Assembly: GCF_029338195.1 (NCBI RefSeq)
Contig: NZ_CP119779.1
Span: forward strand, 496,001 to 560,000
DNA length: 64,000 bases
Origin: Haloarcula litorea
Lineage (GTDB): Archaea > Halobacteriota > Halobacteria > Halobacteriales > Haloarculaceae
Direction: 5' to 3'
Under the pieces are notes generated by a model. It worked only from the letters and a program-made list of their open reading frames with translations. It searched no databases and was not told the DNA's origin. Below are positions 32,986-41,846 of the stretch, in pieces. How positions within the stretch are numbered: position 1 is the first letter of the stretch; the number at the start of each line of letters is the position of its first letter. A program made the position numbers and the translations under genes.

Positions 32986-34209
32986 ATGGCTTCCCTCCCG
33001 GTCGAGATCCTGCTCGGCATCTACCTCGGCCTGCTCGTCGGCGTGGTGCCGGCGCTGGCGTCGTGGGCGCTCGGCTTCGGGTTCAAGTACTTCACCGGAG
33101 TGACGCTTCCGGGCTTTGCCGTCGCCGTGCTCGCGATCGCGCTGGCCGGCGTCAGCGGCGGCCTGCTCGCGCTTGCCGACCGATCGATCACGCAGGCCCC
33201 CGACGCCGAACGGATCGTCACGGCGATCGTTCTCGTCGGAATGGTGTCGATGTACGCCCACGCGAAGGGCGACCAGATGGGGGCGGAGTTCCCGAAACGC
33301 CTCTCGCTGAAACAGCTCCGGGAACAGCGCCTCTCGCGGGACGTGGTGGAACTGATCGGCGGCCGCGACGAGGTGCGGATCACCGTCGTCGGCGAGGTGG
33401 CCGACATGGAGGGGTACCCGCCGCTGTCGGAACCGCTGCGGGCGGAGATCCGCGGCGGCGAGTGGACGTTCCCCGCGGACCTCCGCATCGGCGAGCTGGA
33501 AGAGCGCCTGGAGGAGCGCCTGCGCAGCGAGTTCGACCTCGGGGACGTCTCGGCCACCATCGACGAGCGCGGCCGGGCGACGGTCGTCGCCGCGCCGCCG
33601 TTCTCGGGGCTCTCGAAACGCGTCGCCGACGGCCGGCACGCCGTCTCCGTCGACGCCCTGCTCCCGACCGGGCTGGCGCGCAACGACGAGGTGACGCTGC
33701 TGACCCCCGACGCACAGGTCCGTGGCACCGTCGTCAGCGCGAACTGCGCGGACGCGGGCGAGCCGAAACCGGTCGAGACGCCGGACGAGCCGGCGACCGA
33801 CGCGGAGAAGCCCCCGACCGCGGTCCGGGCCCCGACGACCGACGGCGGCGAGGGACGGCTCACCGTCGCGGTCCGTCGGACGGACGCACAGCCGCTCCTG
33901 CGGGCCTCGACGGCGAAGGTCGTCGTCGAGCCGCGGGGGACCCGCCGGGAGTACGAACTCGTCTCGCTGCTCCGGCGAGCGGGCAGCCGCTTCCGCCGGC
34001 TCACGGTGCGCGAGGACGGTGCGCTGACCGACCGGACGCTGGCAGCGGCGACGGTGCGTGACACCTACGGGGTGGCCGTGCTGGCGGTCCGCTCGGACGG
34101 GACCTGGCACGTCGCGCCGGCGGGCGAGACTGCGGTCGGTGCCGGCGACGAACTGTACGCGGTCGGGAGCCGCGACGCGCTCGACGAGTTCGCGGAGGCG
34201 GTCGCGTGA
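32986..34209 (+). CDS. Three-helix membrane protein with RCK_C-like C-terminus (partner A)
   Basis: The product of 407 residues has three N-terminal helices (about 5-30, 37-65, 75-92), a long mixed cytoplasmic domain with an RLSLKQLREQRLSRDVVEL helix, and a C-terminal domain (about 330-407) with RLTVREDGALTDRTLAAATVR and GDELYAVGSRDALDEF, similar to RCK_C (TrkA-C). It contains no TrkA-N domain and no pore motif. The TGA overlaps the GTG of the next gene (GTGA 34206-34209). It is divergent from the K+ channel, so a regulatory or auxiliary role in K+ transport is likely but unproven. Confidence 0.78.
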   Translation: MASLPVEILLGIYLGLLVGVVPALASWALGFGFKYFTGVTLPGFAVAVLAIALAGVSGGLLALADRSITQAPDAERIVTAIVLVGMVSMYAHAKGDQMGAEFPKRLSLKQLREQRLSRDVVELIGGRDEVRITVVGEVADMEGYPPLSEPLRAEIRGGEWTFPADLRIGELEERLEERLRSEFDLGDVSATIDERGRATVVAAPPFSGLSKRVADGRHAVSVDALLPTGLARNDEVTLLTPDAQVRGTVVSANCADAGEPKPVETPDEPATDAEKPPTAVRAPTTDGGEGRLTVAVRRTDAQPLLRASTAKVVVEPRGTRREYELVSLLRRAGSRFRRLTVREDGALTDRTLAAATVRDTYGVAVLAVRSDGTWHVAPAGETAVGAGDELYAVGSRDALDEFAEAVA

Positions 34210-35897
34210 TCCCGCTCCAGGCCGGGCTGACGATGGACGAGCCGATCCGTCTCGCGGCGGCGCTGCTCGGCGTCGGCGTCGCGGCCGCGGCGGCCGCGGG
34301 CGGCGTCGCCGCCGGCTACCGCTGGTACGTCCGCGAGCGGGTGCCGAGCGGACTGGGGATGCTTTTCGGCCTGACCGTCGTCGCGGCGTACCTCGGGACG
34401 ACCGGTGCCCTCGGGGAGGTCGTCGTCGGACAGGACGACGTGCTCGCGACGAGTCGCGTCCTGCCGAACCTCGCGGCCTTCGCCGTCGGCGCGACGGGCG
34501 CGGCCGTCGGGACCCGGACCGGCGACCGGCTCGGGACGGACATCTTCGCCGCGACCGGCGGCCGGAACGTCGACGCCGACGTCAGCGAGATCGTCCAGAC
34601 GGTCGGCCGGGTCACGTCGGTCCACCTCCCGGAGGAGATCGACGACGTCGTCGGCTACGACCCGGTCCCCGACGAGACGAAGGCGAAGCTGGCCGGCCGG
34701 CGGTTCCTGTTCCCCCGGCGGCTCACCGAGTCGGAGCTGCGCGAACGCCTGGTCTCGCGGCTCCGGACCGACTACGGCGTCGGCCACGTCGACCTCGAAC
34801 TGGCCGCGGACGGCACCGTCACCTACCTCGCCGTCGGGTCCCGGGCCGCCGGCATCGGGCCGACGCTCCCGCCGGCGACCAACGCCGTCCCGATCCGCGC
34901 CGACCCAGCCCACGCCGCCAGTTCGGGCGACCTCGTGCAGGTCTGGTCGACCGAGCCGCTCCAGCGCGTGCTGACGGGGGAGCTGAGGGGCGTCGCCGGC
35001 GAGGTCGTGACCGTCGCCATCGACGCCGCCGACACGCCGAAACTCGACCCCACCGAGGAGTACAGACTGGTGACGCTGCCGGTCCAGGACCGGCCCGACC
35101 GGGAGTTCGCCGCCTTGCTCCGGGCCGCCGACGAGACGATGAGCACGGTCACCGTCGAGCCGGGCAGCGACCTCGTCGGCCGGCGGGTCGCCGACCTCGG
35201 CGTGACGGTCGCGGCCGTCACCACCGAGGACGGGGAGCCGGAGACGATTCCGCCACACGACCGGGTGCTGGCGGCCGGCGAGGTCGTCTACGCCATCGCG
35301 ACGCCGGACGCCATCCGCCGCGTCGAGGAGGCGGCGGCCGGCGGCGACCCGACCACCGCGGACCGAGCGGAGCCCGGTTCGTCGGCCGACGCGGACGACG
35401 AGTCCGGTGGCGAGGGCGGTGACGGCGAGGTGCCGCCGGCCGAGGGCGAAGACGAACCGCCGGGAGCGGACGACGGCCCGCGGACCGGCGATGGACCGGG
35501 CGACGAGCGGCCGGACGACGGGACGCCCGAGGGGATCGCCGGCGACGGTCGAACCGATGACCGGCGGCAAGCGGACAGCACCGGCCCGGACGAGGACGAC
35601 CCCGACCGGAGCGAGGACGCCGCGGGCGACACGGATCGCCCCGACGACCGAGCGCCCGGGTCGCCCGGCGACGACCGGCGGTCCGGGAGCGACGACGGGG
35701 ACGTCGAGGTCTGGGACCCCGCGGAGCGCGTCGAAGCGCCGGACTCGCCGACCGACGACGACGGCGGATCGGCGGAGCCGGACGACGAGGGGACGGGGAT
35801 CGACGACGGGCAGACCGACGGCGACGCGGACGCGACCGGGCGTGATGCGGACGAGGCCGACGAGCAGTCCGGCGACGCGTCGTCGGGCCGGAACTGA
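34206..35897 (+). CDS. Three-helix membrane protein with RCK_C-like domain and long acidic tail (partner B)
   Basis: The protein of 563 residues repeats the layout of its upstream partner: three N-terminal helices (about 17-38, 50-75, 84-103), a cytoplasmic domain with LTESELRERLVSRLRTDYG, and an RCK_C-like domain around 310-390 (TVEPGSDLVGRRVADLGVTV and GEVVYAIATPDAIRRVEEAA). The last 165 residues or so are disordered and highly acidic (Asp, Glu, Gly, Pro and Arg repeats). Translation starts at GTG 34206, overlapping the stop of partner A. The tail has no parallel in the partner and might bind cations or the channel. Confidence 0.78.
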   Translation: MIPLQAGLTMDEPIRLAAALLGVGVAAAAAAGGVAAGYRWYVRERVPSGLGMLFGLTVVAAYLGTTGALGEVVVGQDDVLATSRVLPNLAAFAVGATGAAVGTRTGDRLGTDIFAATGGRNVDADVSEIVQTVGRVTSVHLPEEIDDVVGYDPVPDETKAKLAGRRFLFPRRLTESELRERLVSRLRTDYGVGHVDLELAADGTVTYLAVGSRAAGIGPTLPPATNAVPIRADPAHAASSGDLVQVWSTEPLQRVLTGELRGVAGEVVTVAIDAADTPKLDPTEEYRLVTLPVQDRPDREFAALLRAADETMSTVTVEPGSDLVGRRVADLGVTVAAVTTEDGEPETIPPHDRVLAAGEVVYAIATPDAIRRVEEAAAGGDPTTADRAEPGSSADADDESGGEGGDGEVPPAEGEDEPPGADDGPRTGDGPGDERPDDGTPEGIAGDGRTDDRRQADSTGPDEDDPDRSEDAAGDTDRPDDRAPGSPGDDRRSGSDDGDVEVWDPAERVEAPDSPTDDDGGSAEPDDEGTGIDDGQTDGDADATGRDADEADEQSGDASSGRN

Positions 35898-35997
35898 TCG
35901 GTACCGCCGTCCCGCGCGACCGGGCGACGGCACGACCGTAGCGGGACCGCGGCGGGCGGTCGCAATCCTCTTGTCGTCGGCCCGGTGTCTGTCGACC

Positions 35998-36273
35998 ATG
36001 GAGTGGAAACTGTTCGGGCACCTCCGCGAGGTCGCCGGCGGTGGCGCGGTGGCCGTCGACCCGGGGACGGACCCGACGGTCGGGACGGCCCTCGACGCGC
36101 TGCTCGACGAGCGGCCGGCGCTGCGCGAGGAGGTGTTGGCCGACGGCGACCTGGCGGACCACGTCCGGGTCCTCGTCGACGGCGAGGACCCGTTCGCGAC
36201 CGGCGAAGGCCTGTCGACGCCGGTCGAGACGGACGCGGAGCTGGCGCTGTTCCCGCCCGTCAGCGGCGGGTAG
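35998..36273 (+). CDS. samp1: Ubiquitin-like small archaeal modifier protein SAMP1 (MoaD type)
   Basis: The product of 91 residues starts MEWKLFGHLREVAGGGAVAV and ends ELALFPPVSGG. The start and the end closely match the Haloferax SAMP1 protein, including the C-terminal diglycine that is adenylated and then linked to lysines of target proteins. SAMP1 also serves molybdopterin synthesis like MoaD. It is activated by an E1-type enzyme (UbaA) that is not in this window. Its stop codon is directly followed by the opposing sensor gene stop. Confidence 0.92.
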   Translation: MEWKLFGHLREVAGGGAVAVDPGTDPTVGTALDALLDERPALREEVLADGDLADHVRVLVDGEDPFATGEGLSTPVETDAELALFPPVSGG

Positions 36274-37926
36274 TCACGCCGTCGCGTCGGCCCGGGCACC
36301 GGTCACGACGATCCGAGTGCCGTCGTCGTAGCCCGTGTCGATCGTCGCCTCCCAGCCGTGGGTCTCGGCGAGCATCCGGAGGTTCGGGAGCGTCAGTCCC
36401 GCCTCGCCGTCCGGCACCGCCTGCCCGTACTCGAAGAAGGGGGCGGGGTCGTCGCGGTCCGGCGGCTCGCCGTCGTCGGTGATGGTGAACCCCTCGTCGG
36501 TGGCCGCGACGGTCACGGCGTCGGCCCCGTTGTGGGCCGCGAACGTGAGGCCGCTCTCTAGCAGGTTTCGCAGGCGACTCGGGTCCGCAGCGACCTCGCC
36601 GTCGGCGTCGACGGAGACGTCGAGGCCGTCCAGGTCCGCCGCCCGCCGCGCGTCTTCGGTGACCTCCCCGAGCGCGACCGTGTCGACCCGCTCGACGGTC
36701 TGTCCGTGGCGCGCCAGCCGCGCGAGGTCGCTGACGATGTTGGTCATTCGCTCGGCCGTCGAGGAGGCCGTGCGCAGCGACTCCCGCGCGGTCTCGACGT
36801 CGTCGTCTTCGAGCGCCTCGCCGGCGATGTTGACCCGGCCCCGGACGATCTGGAGCGTGTTGAGCATCTCGTGGCGGATGGCCGCCGCGATCCCCTCCAG
36901 TTGCTCGTTCTGCCGGGACAGCTCCCGGCGCTGGCGTTCGACCTGCGTCACGTCCGAGACGACGACCATCCGGCCGATGTCGACCTGGCCGAGCGTGAAC
37001 GCGGTCGTGCTGACGAGGTGGTACCGCGTCTCCCCGTCCCGCGTGCGTTCGAGGATCTGGTCGTCCGTCTCCAGCGCCCCCGCCACGTCGGGGAGGGCGT
37101 CGCCGAGCGGCCTGCCGGTCGCGCCGTCGAGCGCCGGGAACAGGTCGGCGGCCAGCCCGTTGTACTCCCGGATCCGGCCGTCGTCGTCGAGGTAGATCAC
37201 CGGGTCGTCGACGCCGTCGGTGAGCTGGACGGCCAAGAACTGCGTGTCGAAGACGTAGAGGACGCCGAGGGCGAAGACGGCCACCCCGAGCGGTTCGTAG
37301 TTGATGTCGATGAGCCGCTGGCTCGTGAACCCGACGATGTCGAGGACGACGGGGACCCCGGTGAGGCCGACCAGCGCCGCCAGCGGCCGGGTGTCGTAGT
37401 CCGCCTCCAGGAACAGCTCGTACAGCATGAAGAACCCGACCGCGACCAGCGCGTACGAGAGGCCGGTCACGACCCAGTGGAACGTCTGGTGTTCGATGGT
37501 GAGGTGTGGGAACGGCGTCGTGACGTACAGCGTCCGGAAGTAGAGCCCGTGGATCGGGTTCGTCACCTTCACCGCGACGATCGCGAGGTAGACGGTGACC
37601 GCCGCCCGGCGGTAGCGCGTCGTCCGGTGGAAGGACCGACCCGTGTAGGCCGACGCGAAGTAGAGCCACGCGCCCACGGTGGTCAGGCCGACGACGAGGC
37701 TGGCGAGGTACGCCGCGTACTTCGTCGCCGACGTCGGGGCCAGCAGGTACGCCAGTTCCAGTGCCGCCCACCCGCCGCTCCCGACCAGGAGCCCCACGAG
37801 CCCCCGTCGCGTGTCCGAATCCGAGACCCTCGTCGCCCGCGGCAGGGCGAGCAGACACCCCGCCGTGGCGAGTGCGTACGCACCGACGTACGCGAGATAC
37901 GCGGTCGAGACACCGAAGACAGCCAT
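36274..37926 (-). CDS. 7TM sensor protein with HisKA and degenerate histidine-kinase ATPase
   Basis: The protein of 550 residues has seven N-terminal helices (histidine kinase 7TM type), a PAS-like region (about 220-330), and an intact H-box AAAIRHEMLNTLQIV near 350. The ATPase half is altered: the N-box reads LRNLLESGLTFAA (Asn expected, Ser found), the G1 box is ITDDGEPP instead of DDGPGI, and the G2 box is AGLTLPN rather than GTGLGL. ATP binding may be lost or weak, so it may act as a receptor or phosphotransfer partner, not a kinase. Confidence 0.87.
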   Translation of the reverse strand: MAVFGVSTAYLAYVGAYALATAGCLLALPRATRVSDSDTRRGLVGLLVGSGGWAALELAYLLAPTSATKYAAYLASLVVGLTTVGAWLYFASAYTGRSFHRTTRYRRAAVTVYLAIVAVKVTNPIHGLYFRTLYVTTPFPHLTIEHQTFHWVVTGLSYALVAVGFFMLYELFLEADYDTRPLAALVGLTGVPVVLDIVGFTSQRLIDINYEPLGVAVFALGVLYVFDTQFLAVQLTDGVDDPVIYLDDDGRIREYNGLAADLFPALDGATGRPLGDALPDVAGALETDDQILERTRDGETRYHLVSTTAFTLGQVDIGRMVVVSDVTQVERQRRELSRQNEQLEGIAAAIRHEMLNTLQIVRGRVNIAGEALEDDDVETARESLRTASSTAERMTNIVSDLARLARHGQTVERVDTVALGEVTEDARRAADLDGLDVSVDADGEVAADPSRLRNLLESGLTFAAHNGADAVTVAATDEGFTITDDGEPPDRDDPAPFFEYGQAVPDGEAGLTLPNLRMLAETHGWEATIDTGYDDGTRIVVTGARADATA

Positions 37927-37997
37927 CTACGGGTACCAGTCGCTGAACTGATTTGAGTCCTTGGGCCGACCTTCACTTCGTGATAACCGGACGGCGG

Positions 37998-38897
37998 TCA
38001 GGTCAGGTCCGCCGACAGCACGAAGTCCGGCCAGTCGGCCACGTCCGCACGGACGGCGGCGGCCTCCGCCACGTGCCGGGGGGTCTCCGGGATCAGGACC
38101 CGCGTGCCGTCGGCGTCGAGGGCCGCGGCGTCGGCCCGGACGGCGGCGAACAGGGCGCGGGCCGCGTCGGCGTCGGCCCACGCCCCGACCGCGTACTCCG
38201 CCAGCCGCTCGTCGGCCCCCGGGTCGACCGTCTCCCGGACCCGCGCGGCCATCCCCCGCGTGCCGTCGCCCCGGACCGCGAAGACCGCCTGCTCGTCGGC
38301 CAGCCCGTGCAGTCGCTCGCGGGTCAGCTCCGACAGCGCCCACGTCCGGTCCAGGTCCAGCGCCAGCCCCGCGAGGGCCGTCCGGGCGTCGCTGTCAGTC
38401 CAGTACTGCCAGGCTGCGTCGGGGTCGTCGGTCACCGTGTACCCGTCGGTCGCCGCGGCGTCCGGGTCGGGGGCAGGGTGGACCCAGCGGAACTCCGTCG
38501 TCGGCTCGAACCCGACGGCCAGCGACTGACCGAGGCCCGCGTCGTTCCACGAGAACACCATGTTCCGCCCGACCGTCGCGCCGCGCTCGCGTGCCCACTC
38601 GAAGAGGTGGTCGACCATCGCCGACCCGAACCCCCTCCCCCGGTAGTCGGGGTCGACGCGGATGCCCTGGAACCACGCCTCGGTGTCGGTCAGGAGGACC
38701 GCCTGACAGAGCCCCGCGGCGGCACCGTCGGCCTCGACGACGACGGTGTGCTGGTCCGGGCCGTCGGTGGCGACCCACTCCTCGAACACGTCGGGGACGT
38801 AGTCGGCGGTGTCCGGCCGGTCGGCCCAGACCGCGTCGGCGAACGCCGCCACGTCGTCGTAGTCGTCGGCCCGCGCCTGTCGAACGGTCGCGTCCAT
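37998..38897 (-). CDS. GNAT family N-acetyltransferase
   Basis: The product of 299 residues has a GNAT domain in its first half with the acetyl-CoA loop RVDPDYRGRGFGSAMVDHLF (about 80-100), preceded by a beta strand with TEAWFQGI. The second half (about 150-299) shows a weaker repeat of a similar fold, without the P-loop motif. The acyl acceptor is unknown. It is transcribed toward the sensor gene, with a 71-base gap, and may form a transcription unit of its own. Confidence 0.85.
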   Translation of the reverse strand: MDATVRQARADDYDDVAAFADAVWADRPDTADYVPDVFEEWVATDGPDQHTVVVEADGAAAGLCQAVLLTDTEAWFQGIRVDPDYRGRGFGSAMVDHLFEWARERGATVGRNMVFSWNDAGLGQSLAVGFEPTTEFRWVHPAPDPDAAATDGYTVTDDPDAAWQYWTDSDARTALAGLALDLDRTWALSELTRERLHGLADEQAVFAVRGDGTRGMAARVRETVDPGADERLAEYAVGAWADADAARALFAAVRADAAALDADGTRVLIPETPRHVAEAAAVRADVADWPDFVLSADLT

Positions 38898-38978
38898 ACC
38901 CGGGCGTCGGCGGCCAGCGGCAAAAACCCACGACAGGCGGCGACGGCTACTTGACCCGGGCGACCGTCGTCCCCGGCG

Positions 38979-39263
38979 ATGGACGGACAGCGTCTGGGTG
39001 CGGTCGGAATGGCCGGCGTCGCCGTCGGGAACGCGCTGCTCGCGGTCGGGAACCTCCTCCGGGCCAGCGGTACCGCTCTCGTCGCGAGCAGCGCCGTGGC
39101 GGGCCTCTTCGCCGCCGCCGTGGCGGCGCTGTGGTGGCGTCGCGGCGGCGAGTTCGACCTCCAGTCGGACGCGCTCCGCGAGCGGCTGCCGGTGCTCGTC
39201 CTCGGCTGTGGCGCGGTCGTCCTCGTCGTCGGTGCGGGGACGCTGGCGCTCGCGGTCGGGTAG
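38979..39263 (+). CDS. Small membrane protein with three to four helices
   Basis: The product of 94 residues is mostly hydrophobic and Ala/Val/Gly-rich: helices near 6-30, 32-50 and 70-92. A basic loop (WWRRGGEFDLQSDALRERL) separates them. No motif of a known family is visible. It stands alone on the plus strand between two minus-strand genes. The start at 38979 gives the full first helix. Confidence 0.62.
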   Translation: MDGQRLGAVGMAGVAVGNALLAVGNLLRASGTALVASSAVAGLFAAAVAALWWRRGGEFDLQSDALRERLPVLVLGCGAVVLVVGAGTLALAVG

Positions 39264-39296
39264 CCGTCCGCCGGCGGTCGCGGGCGCGACAGCGAC

Positions 39297-40544
39297 CTAC
39301 AGCCAGGGCGTCGACCGCCGCTGTATCTCGCCGGCCAGCGGATCGGCCATCGCGTCCTCGACGTCGCCGGCGTTGGCCAGCGCCCACATCAGCTTCACCT
39401 TCGCGGTCCCCGGGAGCATGTCCTCGCCCTCGACGACGCCGGCCTCGAGCAGGTCCCGTCCCGTGTCGTAGACGCGGTCACAGACCCGCCCCTCCAGACA
39501 CTGGCTGGTCATCACGACCGGTACGTCGAGGTCCTCGATGGTCTCGATCCAGTCGGTGTTGACGTGGCCCAGCCCCGTCCCCTCGAGGACGATCCCGGCG
39601 GCCCCCTCGGCGGCCGCCTCCAGCAGCTCGGTCGACATCCCGGGCGTGAACTTCACGAGTTCGACCTCGGTCTCGACGTCGTCGTGCAGGGCGAGGTCGA
39701 CGCCGCCGCGCTCGGCGTACTCGCGGCGGAAGGTGACCTCGTTGTCGCCGTCGACGCTGTAGTCCACCTCGCCGAGCGGCTTCGCGCCGACGGTCTCGAA
39801 GGCGTCCCGGCGGGAGGTGTGGTTCTTCCGGACGCGGGTGCCGCGGTGGAGCGCACACCGGTCGTCGGACTCGTCGGCGTGCATACAGACCAGCACCTCC
39901 GCGCAGTCGGACGTGGCGGCCTCGACGGCACAGACGGCGTTCATCACGTTGTCCGAGGACGGCCGATCCGCGGAGCGCTGGCTCCCCGTGAAGACGACGG
40001 GGACCGGCGTGTCGAGCATGAAGGCCAGCGCCGACGCGGTGAACTGCATCGTGTCGGTGCCGTGCATCACGACGACGCCGTCGGCACCGGCCTCGATCTC
40101 GTCCCGGACCGCCCGCGCGAGGTCCTGCCACACGTCCGGCGTCATGTTCTCCGAGAGGATGTTCGCGACCACGCGCCCGCGGTAGTTCGCCATCCCGGCG
40201 AGGTCGGGCACCGCCCGCAGCACGTCCTCGGCGTCGAACTGCGCCGTCACCGCGCCGGTGCGGTAGTCGACGGTCGAGGCGATGGTGCCGCCGGTGGAGA
40301 TGAGCGACACCGTCGGCAGGTCGTCGTCGAACTCGATCTCGGACTGGCCCTCCTCGTCCTGTGCGCTCTCGACGTCGTAGACGTCCGACTCCAGCACCTC
40401 GACGTCGGCCCCGTCGCGGTCGACGCCGACGTTGTAGCCGCCGTCGAGCTTCACCACGACGTGCTCGGGCGTGCTGGACGGGAGCAGGACGCCCTCGTAG
40501 GACTGGTCCCCGCGCTCGACGCGGACCCGGTCGCCTGCGTTCAT
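39297..40544 (-). CDS. gatD: Glu-tRNA(Gln) amidotransferase subunit D (asparaginase-like)
   Basis: The protein of 415 residues has an N-terminal beta domain (MNAGDRVRVERGDQSYEGVLL) and an L-asparaginase type I fold with STGGTIAS (threonine nucleophile, residues 83-90), MHGTDT and QCLEGRVCDRVYD. With GatE it releases ammonia from amides to convert Glu-tRNA(Gln) to Gln-tRNA(Gln) in archaea. GatE is not in the window. ATG 40544 is chosen; an upstream in-frame ATG at 40724 would overlap a plus-strand gene. Confidence 0.96.
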   Translation of the reverse strand: MNAGDRVRVERGDQSYEGVLLPSSTPEHVVVKLDGGYNVGVDRDGADVEVLESDVYDVESAQDEEGQSEIEFDDDLPTVSLISTGGTIASTVDYRTGAVTAQFDAEDVLRAVPDLAGMANYRGRVVANILSENMTPDVWQDLARAVRDEIEAGADGVVVMHGTDTMQFTASALAFMLDTPVPVVFTGSQRSADRPSSDNVMNAVCAVEAATSDCAEVLVCMHADESDDRCALHRGTRVRKNHTSRRDAFETVGAKPLGEVDYSVDGDNEVTFRREYAERGGVDLALHDDVETEVELVKFTPGMSTELLEAAAEGAAGIVLEGTGLGHVNTDWIETIEDLDVPVVMTSQCLEGRVCDRVYDTGRDLLEAGVVEGEDMLPGTAKVKLMWALANAGDVEDAMADPLAGEIQRRSTPWL

Positions 40545-40626
40545 AGCCGACCGTTCCCGCCGGCGTGACTTGAACCCACTTGTTCGCGCCGCAAAGGCCA
40601 TACGTCCAGCGGGCCGACTGTCACGT

Positions 40627-41127
40627 ATGTCCGAGCGGACGGAAGAGCGGACCCGGGAGGCCGAGACCGCCGACGCGACGACCGACACCGGCGTCGACGT
40701 GGGTCGGCTGGACGGGTTCGCCACCGAGACGGACGAGACGACCGCCGAGTCCGACGACGGTGGGAGCTACGTCTCCCTGCGGGCGCTGCTGGTCGCCTTC
40801 GTCGCCGTCGGCGGCGGGGCCGCAGCCGGCAGTCTCGTCCCGCTCGTCCCGTTCACGGCCCTCCTGGGCGTCGTCGCCGGCGCGTTCGTCCACGGCCTGC
40901 TGGCGAGCCACCGCCGCTACGTCGAGACGGCGGTGGCGGGTGCGGTGACGGTCGGCACCCTCGCGGTCACGTCCCTGCTCTCGCAGTTCCTCGTCCGCAG
41001 CGTCGCCGGCGGGACCCTCGGCGTCGGCCGGCTGTTCGCCGTCGCCGCCGCCGTCGGCCTGGCCCTGTCGCTGATCGGGCACTACTTCGGCCGCGACCTC
41101 CGCGACGGGCTGACCCGGGACCTCTAG
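40627..41127 (+). CDS. Membrane protein with acidic N-terminus
   Basis: The product of 166 residues has a polar, acidic N-terminus of about 47 residues (MSERTEERTREAETADATT) and about four hydrophobic helices from residue 50 to the end, with a few basic loops (GHYFGRDLRDGLTRDL). I recognise no family. Its stop codon overlaps the stop of the ArsR-type gene in a CTAG at 41124-41127. The ATG at 40627 is preferred to an earlier one at 40570, which lies too close to the gatD start. Confidence 0.65.
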   Translation: MSERTEERTREAETADATTDTGVDVGRLDGFATETDETTAESDDGGSYVSLRALLVAFVAVGGGAAAGSLVPLVPFTALLGVVAGAFVHGLLASHRRYVETAVAGAVTVGTLAVTSLLSQFLVRSVAGGTLGVGRLFAVAAAVGLALSLIGHYFGRDLRDGLTRDL

Positions 41128-41771
41128 GCGAGCGCCCAGCCGTCGGGCGTCCGCTCGAGGACGTCCTCCTCCGCGAGTTCCCGCAGGGCCTCCTCGACGA
41201 GCTCCAGCGGCGCTTCCACCTCGCGGGCCACCGCCTCGGCGCTGGACTTCCCGCGGGCGACGGCGCTGACCAGTTCGGCGTACAGGCGGCCGTCGCCGTC
41301 GCCGACCTCCTGGTCGAACTGGTCGCGGACGTCGGTGACGCGGCCCTGGACCCACCGCTGGGCGAGCGAGAGTTCGTTGGCGAGCTGTTCGAGACGAGCC
41401 AGCTCCCGGGCGAGGTCGCGCAGGTCCTCGTCGTCGCCGTCGTCGACGTCGATCGAGAGGTGGCGACACGCCGAGATGTCCAGCCCCCTGCTGGCCGGAT
41501 AGGCGCTCTTGGTGCCGAACTCGTAGGGGGAGACTCGGACCTCCAGGCGGAGGTTCCGCGCGATGGAGAAGTACTTCCGGCGCTGGTCGTCGGTCCGGGA
41601 GTCGACCAGTCCCGCGTCCTCGAGTTTCTTCAGGTGATCGATGACCGCCTTCGGGCTGACGCCGAGGTACTCGCTGATCTCGGTGACGTAGCAGGGTTTG
41701 TGTGCCAGCAGACGGAGGATGCGCCGCCGGTTGGCGTTCCCCAGCAGGTCGAGCAACTCGGCGGAGTCCAT
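41124..41771 (-). CDS. ArsR-type winged-helix transcriptional regulator
   Basis: The protein of 215 residues starts with a winged-helix domain: MDSAELLDLLGNANRRRILR, then LAHKPCYVTEISEYLGV and SPKAVIDHLKKLEDAGLVD. A long helical region (about 110-170) follows, and a second small winged-helix-like part ends LVEEALRELAEEDVLER. Proteins of this layout are frequent in haloarchaea. No metal site motif of classical ArsR proteins is present, so the signal is unknown. It follows a repeat-bearing secreted protein gene on the same strand. Confidence 0.9.
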   Translation of the reverse strand: MDSAELLDLLGNANRRRILRLLAHKPCYVTEISEYLGVSPKAVIDHLKKLEDAGLVDSRTDDQRRKYFSIARNLRLEVRVSPYEFGTKSAYPASRGLDISACRHLSIDVDDGDDEDLRDLARELARLEQLANELSLAQRWVQGRVTDVRDQFDQEVGDGDGRLYAELVSAVARGKSSAEAVAREVEAPLELVEEALRELAEEDVLERTPDGWALA

Positions 41772-41846
41772 TCGCCCGAGGGTAGCGGGTCGCGGTAGAA
41801 AAGGGTGTCTCTCGTCGGGAGGACGGCCGGCCGGTGATCGTCCGTG

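Noticed and set aside
32877-33020. A longer K+ channel start at 33020
   Set aside because: It would overlap the divergent RCK_C-like gene start at 32986 and adds a proline- and threonine-rich stretch with no conserved content.
30216-34061. A very long plus-strand open frame that crosses several genes
   Set aside because: It runs antisense through the K+ channel gene and out of frame with the HPP-USP and RCK_C-like genes. Its translation is low-complexity Arg/Gly/Pro-rich. Long shadow frames are expected at this G+C level.
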